Counted from the first letter of the stretch, positions 35,379-48,151 are shown. The stretch: DNA of 64,000 bases from Populus alba (GCF_005239225.2 NC_133289.1:689501-753500); one strand, 5' to 3'. Notes: generated by a model from the sequence alone, not told the origin. A program made the numbers and translations.

Positions 35379-38372
35379 TATATATATATATATGCGCGCG
35401 CATGCTATGTAATTTATTTTTATATAAAAAAAAATAAAAACTTTTCACTCTTGTATGGTTAGATATGTTATCAAACTAGGTTAAAACTTGTAGTCTTTAT
35501 TGTTTTCTATTATTTACAATATTTATCAATGAAATAATATTTTCAATCAAAATAAACATTGCACCAATAAAGTATTGGACCATGTAATTAAATAGTGTCT
35601 TTGCTGGTTTTTGCATGCTTTTCCCCATTTTTTTTCTGCTAATGCTATAAAAAAATATATTATTATACTTTGAACTATGATTTTTTAATATGAAAGATGT
35701 AATGCTTCATGTGTTAGTTTAACATCCCCTATAACCAATCAATTAGTTATATATGACATTATTATTTTATATAAATATATATGTATTTATTAATAAAAGT
35801 TTAATTTATTTTTAATATTCAAATAATATTATATCAACGAATCTAATATTTTATTATGAATCTAGAGTAAAGATAAAATTTATAAGATAAAAATAATTTA
35901 CAAAAAAAATTATATAGTTGTTATAGCTATGATATTCTTATTGCATCGAAGTACTATGACTAAAATATTTATGGTCGATACTCTTTTAAATATTACTATA
36001 TTAAATTGGGTCATTTGAGTTTTGTCAAGGATTGAGTTAAGTATTGACTTAGTCTTATAATTATTACTCCAAAACTTTTCGCAATTCATTATAAACTATC
36101 ACATGAACAAGTTGAATAGTACATTAACATAATTGTTTAATATGTTTAAGACTATTGAAGGGGCTCTTAAAAAGAAAAAAGATTAAGTTCTTCTAATTAA
36201 GTCTTCTAGAATGTCTAAAAAGAACCCTCTGTCTTTGGCAGGCAGAAGATAAGCTTTCTCATATTCCTCATCTCTTGAGCTTTACCCCGTTGATGTTGAA
36301 GCCAAAGAAACGAGGGGAAGGGCACAACTAGTAGTTCCCACAACCATTCTTATTCAATGTTTGATTCGAATAGCTAAGCGGAGGCTGAATTGAAGAAAAG
36401 AGTAAGGATTGGAATATGAAGGATAAAAAAAATAAGGGTATTGTCTCTAAAACAAACAAACCTATTAGGAGCATTAAGAAAGATAAGAACACTTGTCATC
36501 ATTGTGGCAATAAAGTACATTGGAGGAGGAATTGCAAGGAATAGTTTGCAACCGTAAAGGTAAAAATGCTTAATGAAGCTTGTACATTAAGTATGTATAT
36601 TATCCAATGAAAAAATTGTTTTTAATTAATATATGGATATTATCCAATGAAAAAAAAATTGATATTTTGCTAATTTATAAGATTTTTCAAAAAAAATTTA
36701 TAAATAGTAAGTTATGCCTTTTATTTTTTTAGTGGTTGTCTGTTAGATAAAAAAATTATTTAAATCATAGAAAAAAAACTATTATTCTAGACATAGCAAT
36801 CCATTTCTCCTAAATAAGAATTTAAGAGATTTTTCAAAGATAATTCTTGTGGATTATCGTTGGAGGTCAGACAATTAAACAACTCGTGGTTTGCGACAAC
36901 CTAACCTTTAAAGAATTATTCAAGCCAAAAAAAGATCATATTTTTTAGGTAATAAATCCTTAAACAATTATAAATTTATCTAATGAGATTCTAGGGACTC
37001 TTAAAATTTTTTGTTTTATTGTTTTCATTGCATGTATGATATTCAGAACCCTAACATCATGTTCAATATGTAGTTCGCCTATTTGTACACCCATGTCTCT
37101 ATTAAAAAGGTGTTAAAAATATATTTAGCTTGAAAATACATTAAATTGATATATTTTTAATATTTTTTTATGGTTTTGATATATTGATATTAAAAATTAT
37201 AAAATTTTATTATCCAAAAGAGAATTAAAAAATCTAAAAAAAATCATTTTAACTTATTTTCAAATAAAAAATACTTCTAAAAATATCATGCATAATAAAT
37301 ATCAAATACATAAAACTCGTGTCAAAATAATGACAAAAGATTGTTATAATTATCGTTTTGAACGCAATAATACATATTGTTATTTTATCGCTCATATAGC
37401 ATATGTCTCATTTAGTGAAATCATAGATGAATACATATACTTTTAGATTCCATATGTTGTTGAATTATTTTTGTGTGTTGTTTGATATTTTAATAGTTAT
37501 TGTTTTGTAAAGTATTTTTTTATTTAGATATTTATATAAATAATAATTTTTAAAAAAATTTATTTTTAAAATCAACATATTAAAATATCAATAAATACAA
37601 AAAAAATATAAAAAAAAAAAACTCTTTTAAAAAAAAAAAAAACAATGTTTTGATCAATAACAAACATGTGAATATATATAAGAATATATATATAACACGT
37701 ACAAGGATTCCTTATCATTATCAAAATGAACAGTGCCTACAAAGATATTGCCAATTACCCCTAAAAAATATCCTTAATTAAAGAAAGATGGTTTAAAAAA
37801 GTTCTAAAAGATGTTTGATTTTGATTTCTTACTTATATGTTCAAATACATTCGCTATTATGGCCTAACTAGAATTGTAAATTGCAACACTAGTAAAAACA
37901 CTCTAATCTAATATAAGCGAGTTGCATCAGCTGATTAGAATTCATAACTCAAGTAAAAAAAATCATCATCTTGTCAGCTTCTATTTCTAACTTTATGCTA
38001 GACTCTACTGTAACTTGAAAACTCTCGATCGGTTCTCATTATAGATGCAGAACAAAAGCATTATTAAATTTATAAAAGAGTTTGAAGAACAGAACTGGAA
38101 GGTCGCCAGAGATTCTGGCTTCCTTCAACTGTAGACGATACAACGAATAAAGAAAGGAAAACGATCGACGTACGGACTAAAAATACAGTGAAGTGACTGA
38201 AAGCATACAAAGTGAAAGAACCATATCCTACCATGCAACTCGATACATTAGGATTGGTATGGGGGCATGATGCCACCAGTCCCAGCAGCAAGCAAATTTT
38301 ATTGAATAGATCAAGAACCAACGAGCCTGCCGACAGATCAAAATAGAAAATCTGGACCGGAAGACATGAAGC
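35379..38372. other. intergenic between the inverted repeat and the intact BAHD gene
   Basis: AT-rich, with an (AT)n run at 35379-35393, AT-rich dispersed repeats at about 37100-37290 and 37490-37640, and a Copia gag relic (separate entry). From about 38070 it is homologous to the 3' flank of the broken BAHD gene. Confidence 0.4.
36395..36544 (+). pseudogene. Copia gag zinc-knuckle fragment
   Basis: A 49-codon open stretch, Lys-rich, ending in CHHCGNKVHWRRNC (CX2CX4HX4C) and a stop. This is the nucleic-acid-binding knuckle typical of Copia gag. No protease, integrase or LTR is recognisable around it, so it is an isolated relic of an element different from the one at 28336-33017. Confidence 0.7.
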
Positions 38373-39671
38373 TTATATGCTTGCACTGAAAGAAGCATAG
38401 GTAAGGATTCCAGGGTCTTGTTCAAACTTTACCATGTCTTCCTCGGACAGTCCAATCCATGCTTCTATTCCCTCACCGTCTTTTGTATCTAAGAAAATGG
38501 CAACCCTGTTAAGCTTCAAGGCAGGACATAACCAAAGAGGTTTGCCCCACCCAAAATCAGTTTCATAAAATGGAAAGTTGCACCAACTACTGAAACCGAA
38601 CACCGTCAAATTCGAACCCTTTCTAGCTTCCTCCCCGGTTCTTTTGAGGAGATTAAAGTACCCACCACCAGCATGAATCTTCCTGATAAAGTCATCATTC
38701 ATCATCCTTATCGACTCATGAAGTTTTCCAGCTAAACCATTATAGCTCAACTCGTTACTTTCACTCTCTGGCCATTTTGCTATTGTCACTTGGAAGATGT
38801 TTCCAATTGATTGTTTTGGCACTGGTGGTTTCAGTCTCCTCCGCAGATCGACAGCAATGGTTGCAGCATTTATCTGCATAGCTTCATTTTCTCTGGTTAC
38901 GGTCATCATGGCCGTCAAAATAAGAGTTGAAACAGCTATGAAACGAGACGGGCGATCCAAATATGGTCCGTTGCCTACCTCATCTCTTAGAGAAGCTAAC
39001 TTGGAACCATCAAACAAGAACCTTTTCATCACGATTTCACTCGACACATCCTCTTTTACGAAGCTGTGCAAAGAGAAGCTTGATAGATCTTGTGGAGGAA
39101 AGAGTGTCGTGCAGTCGAAAACCACCTCGTCGATAACGTTATTGGGATCACGAGAAATTGCAGCCCAGCAATTAACAAAGGTCGCCAGAGTGGACGCATC
39201 AGCAACTGCATGCCAAATGCAGATGCTAATTGCGACCCCACCACAATTGAAGTAATTGACTTGAACTGCCATCGTTACCTGATCAGTGCTTAGCTTAGAT
39301 GACTTTCCATAAGGGCTACATGGTAGTAGCTGTTGCCGCTGATTTATGTCTGCTTGCTCAAGTACCATGGATATGTCACCAGCTACTCGAGCTTCAATGA
39401 ACTCAGCGCCATCATCATTGCAGTCAACTGAAAAGCCATCCTTTATTCGTCCAGCAAAAGGGTAGAAGTGAGTTAATGTTCGTGAGAAAGACTCTTTCAG
39501 ATGATCAGAGTTCTTGCAGAGATTCTCACTGGCCGGTGAGTAAAAGAGGATGATGGGGATGTAAAGAGGAGGAGCTAACTGATCAAGGACAGAAAGCTTA
39601 TAGGTTCTTAGGTGCTGCGGAGTGGAAGAAGAAGGTTTCAGGATTTCTTTAGAAATGATCTGAACTTCCAT
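38373..39671 (-). CDS. BAHD acyltransferase (vinorine synthase-like)
   Basis: Intronless 432-aa enzyme, normal for BAHD proteins (about 430-460). The family moves acyl groups from CoA thioesters to alcohol or amine groups of specialised metabolites in the cytosol. Seen: MEVQIISKEILKPSSSTP start typical of the vinorine-synthase-like clade; YPFAGR at 70-75; catalytic HAVAD at 154-158 with His154; DFGWG at 372-376; C-terminal WIGLSEEDM. The substrate cannot be told. A TATA box lies 54-61 bp above the ATG. A near-identical copy 5.3 kb downstream on the same strand (27116-33109) is a pseudogene, so this is the surviving member of a recent duplication that includes 3' flanking DNA. No lesions are seen. 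Confidence 0.93.
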   Translation of the reverse strand: MEVQIISKEILKPSSSTPQHLRTYKLSVLDQLAPPLYIPIILFYSPASENLCKNSDHLKESFSRTLTHFYPFAGRIKDGFSVDCNDDGAEFIEARVAGDISMVLEQADINQRQQLLPCSPYGKSSKLSTDQVTMAVQVNYFNCGGVAISICIWHAVADASTLATFVNCWAAISRDPNNVIDEVVFDCTTLFPPQDLSSFSLHSFVKEDVSSEIVMKRFLFDGSKLASLRDEVGNGPYLDRPSRFIAVSTLILTAMMTVTRENEAMQINAATIAVDLRRRLKPPVPKQSIGNIFQVTIAKWPESESNELSYNGLAGKLHESIRMMNDDFIRKIHAGGGYFNLLKRTGEEARKGSNLTVFGFSSWCNFPFYETDFGWGKPLWLCPALKLNRVAIFLDTKDGEGIEAWIGLSEEDMVKFEQDPGILTYASFSASI

Positions 39672-39724
39672 TTTCTACTTTCTCGTGTTTGATTGTATAC
39701 AAGAGAACCTACCATCACTGGAGT

Positions 39725-39732
39725 TTTATATA
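39725..39732 (-). promoter_or_regulatory. TATA box of the intact BAHD gene
   Basis: TATATAAA on the minus strand, 54-61 bp upstream of the ATG at 39671; the distance implies a 5' UTR of about 25 nt. Confidence 0.55.
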
Positions 39733-42326
39733 GGGGCCAGAGAAATTACCACTATAGAGCTTGATCTGATTCTGAAAGCTACTGATCATAGCCATCGATA
39801 AGACTAGTGATATGATGCCAGCTCCACTACAAGTCGGAAACGAAATACCGTGAATCAAGATTCCATCAATAACATCAACCACGTCTAAAACAGTGACTCC
39901 ACTTGCGAACTCTTGACGCGTTTTCTGACTGAACATTCAAACGTCAATCAATCATGTCTCCTGTTCCAGCAGATCTCATGAATATTGTTTTTTTAATATT
40001 TTTTTAAAAAATATATTAAGAAAATATAATTTTATTTTAAAAAAAAATTATTTAATTCCATAACCATACAAAGATTAAAATTTTTAATTTTCCACACCAT
40101 CCATTTAAAATACAATGCAATATCAAACACGAGCAACTTGATATTATATTAACAGCTAATTAATATTATCTCAACGCAATCACCACCATCATCAAATTGA
40201 ATTTTTCATTTCCAGACAAACAGTCGGCGGCGACTTCTGCCGATGTTTCATACGGCATCATTCTAATGCCGTGCGGATTCCGGCATTGTGTTCACACAAA
40301 ATTAGAATAACTGTTTGGTTACATAAACGGAAACAATATGGCAGTATTTCATCCAATTCACTATGGAATCTAGGTCGGATTCCATTACAAGATTTTTCAT
40401 TAAAATCATCCCTTGAAGAACACAATTCAATAACTTTATAACTGCTCACAGCTCAGCTTCCTTGGAGTTTTTAGACACCTCTTACAACTCCCAAATGATC
40501 TCTTACTACCGGTACCAATTCTTACTGCCACAAACTTCTCAAATCCGACTCAGATATGATATTTAAGTTTTTTGACACTGTTTTTCCTTGCAGACCTAAG
40601 TAATGATATTTACATTTTTTTACTTATTCATATAAAAGCTCAATCCAATCCGTAAGTACTCAGTTATTATTTCTAGCTTGCACCGAATAAGACCTAAGTA
40701 CTCCTGGGCCACTATACAGCCCAGGTTATGTGGAAAGAGAGATGAGCAAAGCGTCCCTCATGGGATGACACGTCATTCAAAGTCGTCTTCTTCACCATGT
40801 CATCGGAATTTGGCCTTCACATGGATTTCACAACATGCCGACAGGCATAGTAGACCTCATAAATGTAAATCTAACTTCAAAATCTATTTTGAAGTATCCA
40901 ATTCAAAGCTTGTAACTCGGCAACTAGAGGGATTTTTCCAGCAGAAATTGGACTGGAAGATAAAGAAACAACCCTGAAAGGAGGAGGCGAGGAGAAGTCT
41001 AGAAATAAGAGACATTCTATGCGACAGAATCACTCCTAAGTCCTAAAGTCAGCAACTCAGCCAGGTTCCAGAGTTGAGTCCGGAGTTTGAAGTAAAGCTA
41101 TACAAATAGCCAAAATGTCTTAAACATTCAATTAATTAAATAATAAAATAACAAACACCTTTCAGAACTTTCCGAACCTATCAATCTTTCTTTTATTGTG
41201 TTTTCCCTCTTTTTTCAAACAATAATTTTGCGTTATTTGATAAACATCACCATATTTGTTGTTGCTCAAAGTATTTGATGCCTTTAATTAATTATTAGTA
41301 TTTGATTATTGGCATAGTCTAACTGTCCATAATTACAATAATTTTGCAATGATTTACAACACATTCCCACTGGAAAATTGGTACATGTAACACCTTTGAA
41401 TTGCCATTATCATTTAAGTTGATCCAATGGGATTAATCAAGAATCTTTTTGCTCGAAATGTTATATTTTGCATCTCTCGGGCTATAGGAGCTGCTGAATG
41501 CTGATTGATTAACATGACACTGTGAAGGATTGGAGTCGGGTATCTCTGAATTCAAGATCCTGAGTTTCGTACCAGTTTTTTTCAGATTACATCAAGTTAT
41601 CATTATTTTTTTTTCATTTTTTTTTTAATTTGAACCTAATGAAGTCTCCAATTCAAATATGTATCAGGTCAATTTTTCAGTCTAGGCTTTATAACTATGA
41701 CTTAAACTATATAAAATCTATTAATACCAATTATTTTGTCAGTGCTTAATATCCACAGGAAAATTAATAGATAAAACAATATTTTAATCATTGTTTACAA
41801 CCTCCACTTTCTCCTTCTTTCTTTTGGGTCTTAAAATCCAGCTGAAAAAACATTTCAAAAATTCGATAAAGACTTCTTTCCTAGTTAAATCTTCCCTCCA
41901 TATTATGCCTACCTTTCTTTTTTACAATTGTTTTATTTTGAAAAAAAAGGAAAGAAAAAAAGTTTAAAAAAAAACATAAACTTTAGGCAAGGACTAAGTT
42001 ATAAATGAAATTTAAAGTATAGAGTTTTTAAAACCACAAGTACTAGCTAATTAGTTATGTTAAACTACAGGGACTAGATCATTAACTCTTCTTTCTTTGG
42101 GGTCAAGTTAGCTTCTCTCGTTATTGGGTACAAGCCTGGCACGTCCCATGCAGAAAGGTCATGTACTCTTGTGAACTTGCTCTGTCTTCTTATCAAAAAT
42201 ACCATTAGCGGCAAGAATTTCCGGTGAGCATTTGCGTTTTGCCATTTTTTCAGTCAGACCTTTCATCAAACTCCTTGTGTCGGTTACTATTACCATTAAA
42301 GAATTCTCAAAATCAAACCCAAATCA
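39733..42326. other. intergenic; includes non-coding less AT-rich patches
   Basis: 40200-40490 and 40640-41100 have near-even base composition and may be decayed transposon or LTR sequence, but no family was recognised and the open frames there lack motifs. A small hairpin acggcat-cattcta-atgccgt lies at about 40252-40272. The last ~200 bp are the likely promoter and 5' UTR of the F-box gene. Confidence 0.35.
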
Positions 42327-43580
42327 ATGTCCAGCCATATCCCATTTGATATCATAACTAGAATCCTCTCCAATCTTGACATCAAGACTCTCCTATGCTT
42401 CAGGAGCGTGTCAAAAGGATGGCGTTCTTTAATAGACAGCAGTGGTTTTATCAACACCCATATGAGCCTGTCAATCAAAACCAACACTAACAACACCCTT
42501 CTTATTCTTGGAGAAGGAGGCCTCAATCCCATAAACTTCGACGATCTTTCTCCTGGTGACCTATTAAACTTGCAAGACCAACCATTTATTTCAATAGGAT
42601 GGCAAGATGTTCGTTTAATGGGTTCTTGTAATGGTTTGGTGTGTTTAAGCAATGATGATGGTGACGTTGTTATACTTAATCAATCAACGCGAGAACATAA
42701 AAGGATACTGTCTCTTGTTCGACATGGATTTGAACTTTCTGTTAGTTCGGCACCAGATGAGCATTGGGTTTGGGGAAGCGGATATGGGTTTGGTTACGAT
42801 GCAGTTTCTAATGACTATAAGGTTGTGAGTATTGCCAAGTTTCTTGGAATAGGTTTTACTAGTTTCAAAGAATCAGAAATGAAAATTTATAGTGCAAAGA
42901 AAGATTTGTGTGGGGTTATTAAGATCCCTAATGATATGCTGTTTACGAATGATAAAATGGGTGTTTACGTTCATGGATCATTGCATTGGATTGCTAAGGG
43001 GTTTGGTATTTGGAGGGATATAATTGTTGGCTTTGATCTTGGATTGGATGAGTTTAGAGAGGTGCCACAACCTGATTATGGGGGTAATATTGTGATTGAC
43101 ATTGATCTTGGTGTGTTGGGCAGTTATTTGTGTGTGTTTGCTAAATTTAGAGATCGGAGTGCTGACGTTTGGATTATGAAAGAGTATGGGGTTGAGGAGT
43201 CTTGGAGTAAGGTGTTCTCTATTTCGAGAAATGTGTTGTTTTATGATTCAGTAAGGGCGTTGAGTTACTCTAGGAGAGGTACAGAAGTTTTGTTAGAATT
43301 GGATGAGAAAAGACTTGTTTGGTATGGCATGGAAACTAGAAGGGTTGTGGATGTTGTGATTCAAGGAAGGAAGAAAGAGCGCTTGGAAGCAATTTTATGT
43401 TTGAATTCCCTTGTTCCTCCTGATGGTAATGACAGAGTTGTTAACAGTCAGCAGCCGACGAAAGAGCAAAAGAAGAACGAAGAAGAAGAGGTATTGCTTG
43501 ATCTTGTTTTTCTTGAAGTCTTGGGATTGATGATTGAATTGCTAAATGTTTGCATTTTTCAGTTGAGCTTTAGTACCTGA
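42327..43580 (+). CDS. F-box protein with FBA-type associated domain
   Basis: 417-aa frame from the ATG at 42327. F-box proteins are the substrate adaptors of SCF ubiquitin ligases. Seen: F-box at about 3-45 (IPFDIITRILSNLDIKTLLCFRSVSKGWRSLI); GSCNGLVCL at 98-106, the standard start of the F-box-associated (FBA) domain; YGFGYDAVSNDYKVV at about 153-167; HGSLHWIA at about 216-223; and WSKVFSI further on. It resembles CPR1/CPR30 and At3g06240-type proteins. After the acidic EEEE tract the tail is hydrophobic and unlike the family. A GT at 43491 fits an intron, but splicing to the AG at 43700 would stop after one codon. The family-like tail DDFLPSGFKL sits at 43702-43740 in a frame this splice does not reach. 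The 3' end of the gene is therefore uncertain; residues 1-388 are secure. Confidence 0.85.
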   Translation: MSSHIPFDIITRILSNLDIKTLLCFRSVSKGWRSLIDSSGFINTHMSLSIKTNTNNTLLILGEGGLNPINFDDLSPGDLLNLQDQPFISIGWQDVRLMGSCNGLVCLSNDDGDVVILNQSTREHKRILSLVRHGFELSVSSAPDEHWVWGSGYGFGYDAVSNDYKVVSIAKFLGIGFTSFKESEMKIYSAKKDLCGVIKIPNDMLFTNDKMGVYVHGSLHWIAKGFGIWRDIIVGFDLGLDEFREVPQPDYGGNIVIDIDLGVLGSYLCVFAKFRDRSADVWIMKEYGVEESWSKVFSISRNVLFYDSVRALSYSRRGTEVLLELDEKRLVWYGMETRRVVDVVIQGRKKERLEAILCLNSLVPPDGNDRVVNSQQPTKEQKKNEEEEVLLDLVFLEVLGLMIELLNVCIFQLSFST

Positions 43581-46042
43581 GGTTACTAGAATAACTGGTG
43601 ATGTAATTACTGATGCAATATATTGTATCATGGATAATCCAATCATTAGCATTTTCATTAGAGATTTGAGCCTACCCTGTTGTGGCTTTGTACTTTTCAG
43701 GGATGACTTCCTTCCATCAGGATTCAAGCTCAAACTGTAGGCAAAACCAAGTGAATGTGAAGCTTTGAAGCTGGGAAGAAACAAGGGTTACAGAACATTT
43801 TCAGTTAGTGTTTCTTTTTCATGTTTTTGTTTTCCCCTGCCGGGGTTTGGTGGGTGCAATATGAATACAGTAGTCCCGCCTTCTGTCTTTTGAGATCTCC
43901 ATCACCTTATCACGCTTGAACATATTAAAAAACCTTAGCTATAATTCTTTCCAAAATGTAAAGACTAACTAGTTCAAACTCTTGCTTGCATTACATCAAA
44001 GCTCAACATATTATTATGTGTTGCTTGATCTTGATATTACTAATACTGAGTGTGTGGTGCGAAATATTATTGCGATGTTTGACTGGTTCTGATATGTTTT
44101 TCTGTGCATCCCTCACGTTTACATATCTGGATTGGATGATGGATTGCAAATGTTATACTAATGAACAACATCGTGCGAGCATTGATAGTACTGATTTTTC
44201 TGCAGAAATCTTGAATTCACCTGACTAAGATACTGTTCAATCAATCTTTGTTATTTCGAGTGATATGAAACATCACCAGACTCGGCAGTCTGACTCGTTA
44301 GATTTTCACCTATTCAATCTTTATCTAAATTTTTTTCTTTATTGCTTAACATGTATATCTGGATATCCCTGTAGAACACACAAGAAACTTATTTTCAGGA
44401 TCTTGGATTAGTTGCTAGTGGTTCAACTACTTGCATTGTAGAATTTAGGATTGATTACTTTGATTACACATATATGAACACACATTTGGAAGGAAAGATT
44501 CCAAATACTATCGTTCAGTTTCTGTGACTTTCCATGAGGTTCTGCTATCGTTGCTTAACACAGTATGTAGCTAGCTGACAGCTTGCTCTGAATCTGGTAT
44601 ACATTGCAATAGCTAAGGTTCATTTACAACAAAACTATTCAAGTCCTAGTGTGCTTCTTGAATTTTTATACGTTGTTTGGTGGCTCTAATTACTTGTAGT
44701 CACTGCCCACCTTCTGGTCACTTTCGAGTCCAAACTAGATGGCATTCTCTTATTATGGACTTGCAGAATTGAAAACCTGAGAAATCAGCAGAAAACACAA
44801 TATGCTGTTCAAGATAACTCTATTTTGTCAAGTATCTTAACTTCAATTCTCTTGACCCTGAAACCTACCTTCGTTCTGGTCTTTATTTTCATGTTAATGG
44901 ACCAAAGTTATTAAGCCTGATCAGTCCATAACCTAGATCAAGGCTTTAATCATGTGAGATGAATCAATTAAAACAATATCATTTATTAAAAAAAAAAAAG
45001 ATTGCAACCCTCAACTAAATCAATCCCTACCTAGTTTTTTAAAACCTAGCCAAGCTCAAGTCTCACATCAACATGGTCTGGCAGGCCAGCTCTAATAACA
45101 ATGGTCTGGACTTTCACAGGCATTCAGTTCTTAATTTTAACTCGTCAACTTCACCAAATTTGACTGCTCATTATCCAGTATAAGAAGTTTTGTCCCATGA
45201 TGCTCGTATGATCTCCATTGTGTTGATCAAAATCAAGATTCTGGGGGGGTATCCATAGCTGGATAAATTTTATGGCGATGAGAACAAATAAATAGCCACA
45301 TGATTTCCACCATTCAGTAGTGCAACAGAGCTTACAGCACCTGCACATGCCTCCATGGAAGTAATTCCATGCAGATCACAAACAAAAGAGGAAACGATGC
45401 CACTTGCAGTAGAAAAACAACAGGCTATATAACAGGATACACATATTGGTCTTTTTCAAGTTAACCGGATTTTACAATTCCACTGCGGTTTCCTTCATTC
45501 TACTACGAGGGTTAGGCATCGGGAAGTCAAACTGACAATAAAATTAGCACGAAAACCTACTACATCCAAGGTCAGTGACGGTTGTTACATTTTCATTCTG
45601 ATCATAGTCGAGTAATCACCATTTCATCTAACCACGTTAATTCACAAAGGACACAACAAAAAATAAACGATCGGAAAAACAAAATAAGCTTCTTCGCTAT
45701 CTGGTCTACTATCAGAAGTGAGCAGATGGTCATCGTTCCATGCACCTGCAAGTAACAAGAAAAAAACTAGTCTGATTACCTGTTTGGTATGCATCAGACT
45801 GCAAGAAAGTTAATCAACATATGAAGAACAGAAAATATAGCAGGCACACCAAAAAGGTTTTAAACCCAAAGGATGACAGCAAGGGGGATTCAGCAACAAC
45901 AGAACTTCTAAAGCTAAACTACTCGGGTGAAGATTTATAACTAAGCAGCAGGGTAATCAAATCACCAACTAAAACACAAAAACAGGAGAGCCGACAATAC
46001 TAAAGATTGTGGATCATACTAACCAGTCATCATCACGGAACA
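43581..46042. other. intergenic, 3' ends of two convergent genes
   Basis: 43702-43740 encodes the possible F-box C-terminus. The stretch 45450-46042 is probably the 3' UTR of the SWIB gene, perhaps with a UTR intron. 43740-45400 has moderate composition and no recognisable coding frame. Confidence 0.4.
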
Positions 46043-48151
46043 TCATGACCGTTTGAATAAATGATGCCGTGCTAACACCTCACCTACCCCCACTGCAGAT
46101 ATGCTTTCACATCCAAGAAGATCACGAAGCTTTGTATCACATTGTATCGCCATTGAATTTAACGGATCCTAAAGACACATGAAAACCATGGAACTTTTAG
46201 ATTCCAGCTAACTTATCTAAAATAAAAATTAAGGTTTATTGGGAAAAAACAGTATATAATAAAAGAGAGATTTATCCAAAACAAAGTTTCATTCTAGAAA
46301 ATTAATTAACGAGCTAATATGGAAAGTGCATGGGGAAAGAGATGGATATCTACACTCAATTCCCACCTCCAACTGTTTTAGCTTTATGTACTCCCAAACA
46401 CGTCTGGATGCTTCTGTTTGGGTCATTTCCCTCTCAGTAGTCCCCAAAAACTCAGCAAGTCTTTCAGATATTACCACAAGTGATGCACCAGGTTCAGTAT
46501 TTTCAGTTGGGGTCTCAACATCCACCTTTGCTCGCTTAGCTTGACTGGATTCCTCTGAACACACATTAACAAGAAGAAAATTTTAACCATCTCAAAGTCA
46601 CTGCAGAACAACAACACCAACACCAACAACAACATGCTTACTGTAATTATCATAGAACATACTTGATGGTTGAAGCGGGATGATATGTTTAGCCAGTAAC
46701 TTATTCATCTTAAACATGTCAGTGCAGTCTGTCTCAAAAACCACACGTAAAGCATCATCGCAAATTATCTTCCTCTTGTTACTTGGATCCTGGAGGTTGT
46801 TTTTCCTTATGTATTGCCACAATTGCTTCACAATCTGCACAAACACAAACCACCATTCTTAGAAACAACAAAGAATTACTCCATGAACAGCAAAGCTACC
46901 TAGCCAAACTAAGAAATGCGCCTGACCAACAGCATATACCTCAGTCCTTGGCAGCGCTGGCTCACCAACAATGGCCTGAAGTTCAGGTGAAACACCGCAT
47001 ACTTTGTTTAACCCACCAGGTCCACCTCTTCTTTTGGATCCAACTGGAGCACTGCTGCAAAATAGTAAAATACAAACACAAGTTCAATCTCAAGTTCAAC
47101 CACATACTATAAACGGCTGCATGATTTTGCATTTCAAAACATCTTCAAGCTCCGATCAAACAAAATCAACAACGGCCGGAACTTGCACACTAATCATCAG
47201 CTAAAAATACCCAGAAATAGAGACTTGCACACTAACCATAAGCTAACAAATGCCCAAATAATGGATTTTTCTACCCGGCAACAAATTTATAATAAACCTC
47301 CAATTGGGTCACTATTTAACCAAAAAAGGTGACAGTTAAAATATTTTTAACTCTGTTTGTTTAGTAACTACAAAGACTCAACCTTTATAATAAATCTTAC
47401 TAACCAGAAACAGATGGAAGTTATAAACCCTATAAACTAATCACTTACTTCTATAATTTACCCTAAAAAAAAAAAAACACATAAAAGCTAGATTTGCAAC
47501 GAGTAAAATAGAACAAATAAACCCTCAAAACCTCAAATTGAGCCATGAAAAAAAACCTAAAACGAAAAAAAGACAAAAAGCCCTCAACTTTTACCTCTCT
47601 TTAGCCACTTCATTAGTAACAACCCCAGCATTTTGGACATGCTGTGTCTGCCTATGCTGCTGCTGTGCTTGCAGCTGAGGTGGCGGAGCTGGGGGAGTCA
47701 CCACCGCTTGTGGCTGCCTAAAGTTAAGGTCCTGAGAAAAAACCTGGTGCTGGTGGTGTTGTTGAGGATGGTGCTGGTGTTGGTGCTGGTGGTGGGGGTG
47801 AATGGCAAAATGGGAAGGGTGAAATTGTTGTTGAAATTGGAGGGCAAAATGGTCTTTAGGGGTTAAGTTAAGAGCTTGCCCTTGTTGGAACTGAAAAGCT
47901 TGCTGTTGTGGTGGCAGATGCCCGGTGGTGGTCACGGAGGCGGGGGCGGTAGCACTGGCGGTGGTGGTGATAGGGTGGGAACGGAGGAGAAGGTCAATTT
48001 GGTCACGAATAAAAGCAGCTTTGTGTGACAAATCTAGCCCTAATTTAGCTTCAAGTTGCTGTACGACACCGTTTAATGAAGTAACGGCGCTTGGGTCTGC
48101 TTGCCGCAGCACCGTCTCTACTCCTTTCGCTATCTCCTGGTCCGTCACCAT
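46043..48151 (-). CDS. DEK_C/SWIB (BAF60b) domain protein, upstream activation factor-like
   Basis: Five GT-AG exons: 48151-47595, 47054-46940, 46834-46663, 46554-46367, 46168-46043; total 1158 nt, 385 aa. Seen: a DEK C-terminal-like helical domain at 1-60; a Gln/His/Pro-rich low-complexity stretch at about 60-180 with HQHQHQHH; a basic GSKRRGGPGG; a first SWIB domain at about 200-279 (LPRTEIVKQLWQYIRKNNLQ); and a linker with KRAKV, a possible nuclear signal. A second SWIB domain follows at about 307-383. Two SWIB domains after DEK_C match the plant and yeast spp27/UAF30-like proteins and the BAF60b/MDM2 fold. A nuclear role in chromatin or RNA polymerase I transcription is inferred from the family. 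The start is the first ATG in frame; the frame above it has none. The exon joins all keep frame. Confidence 0.92.

Noticed and set aside
38797..39255. 152-aa open frame on the plus strand
   Set aside because: Antisense shadow of the intact BAHD gene; the same shadow appears over the pseudogene at 27544-28006.
39715..39936. 73-aa frame above the BAHD gene
   Set aside because: Overlaps the promoter and TATA region; no domain and no second copy preserved upstream of the paralogue.
40678..40977. 99-aa open frame in a less AT-rich patch
   Set aside because: No motif, no paralogue in the window; more likely decayed transposon sequence.
47633..47866. 77-aa Leu/Val-rich frame
   Set aside because: Antisense shadow of the Gln/His-rich part of the SWIB gene.
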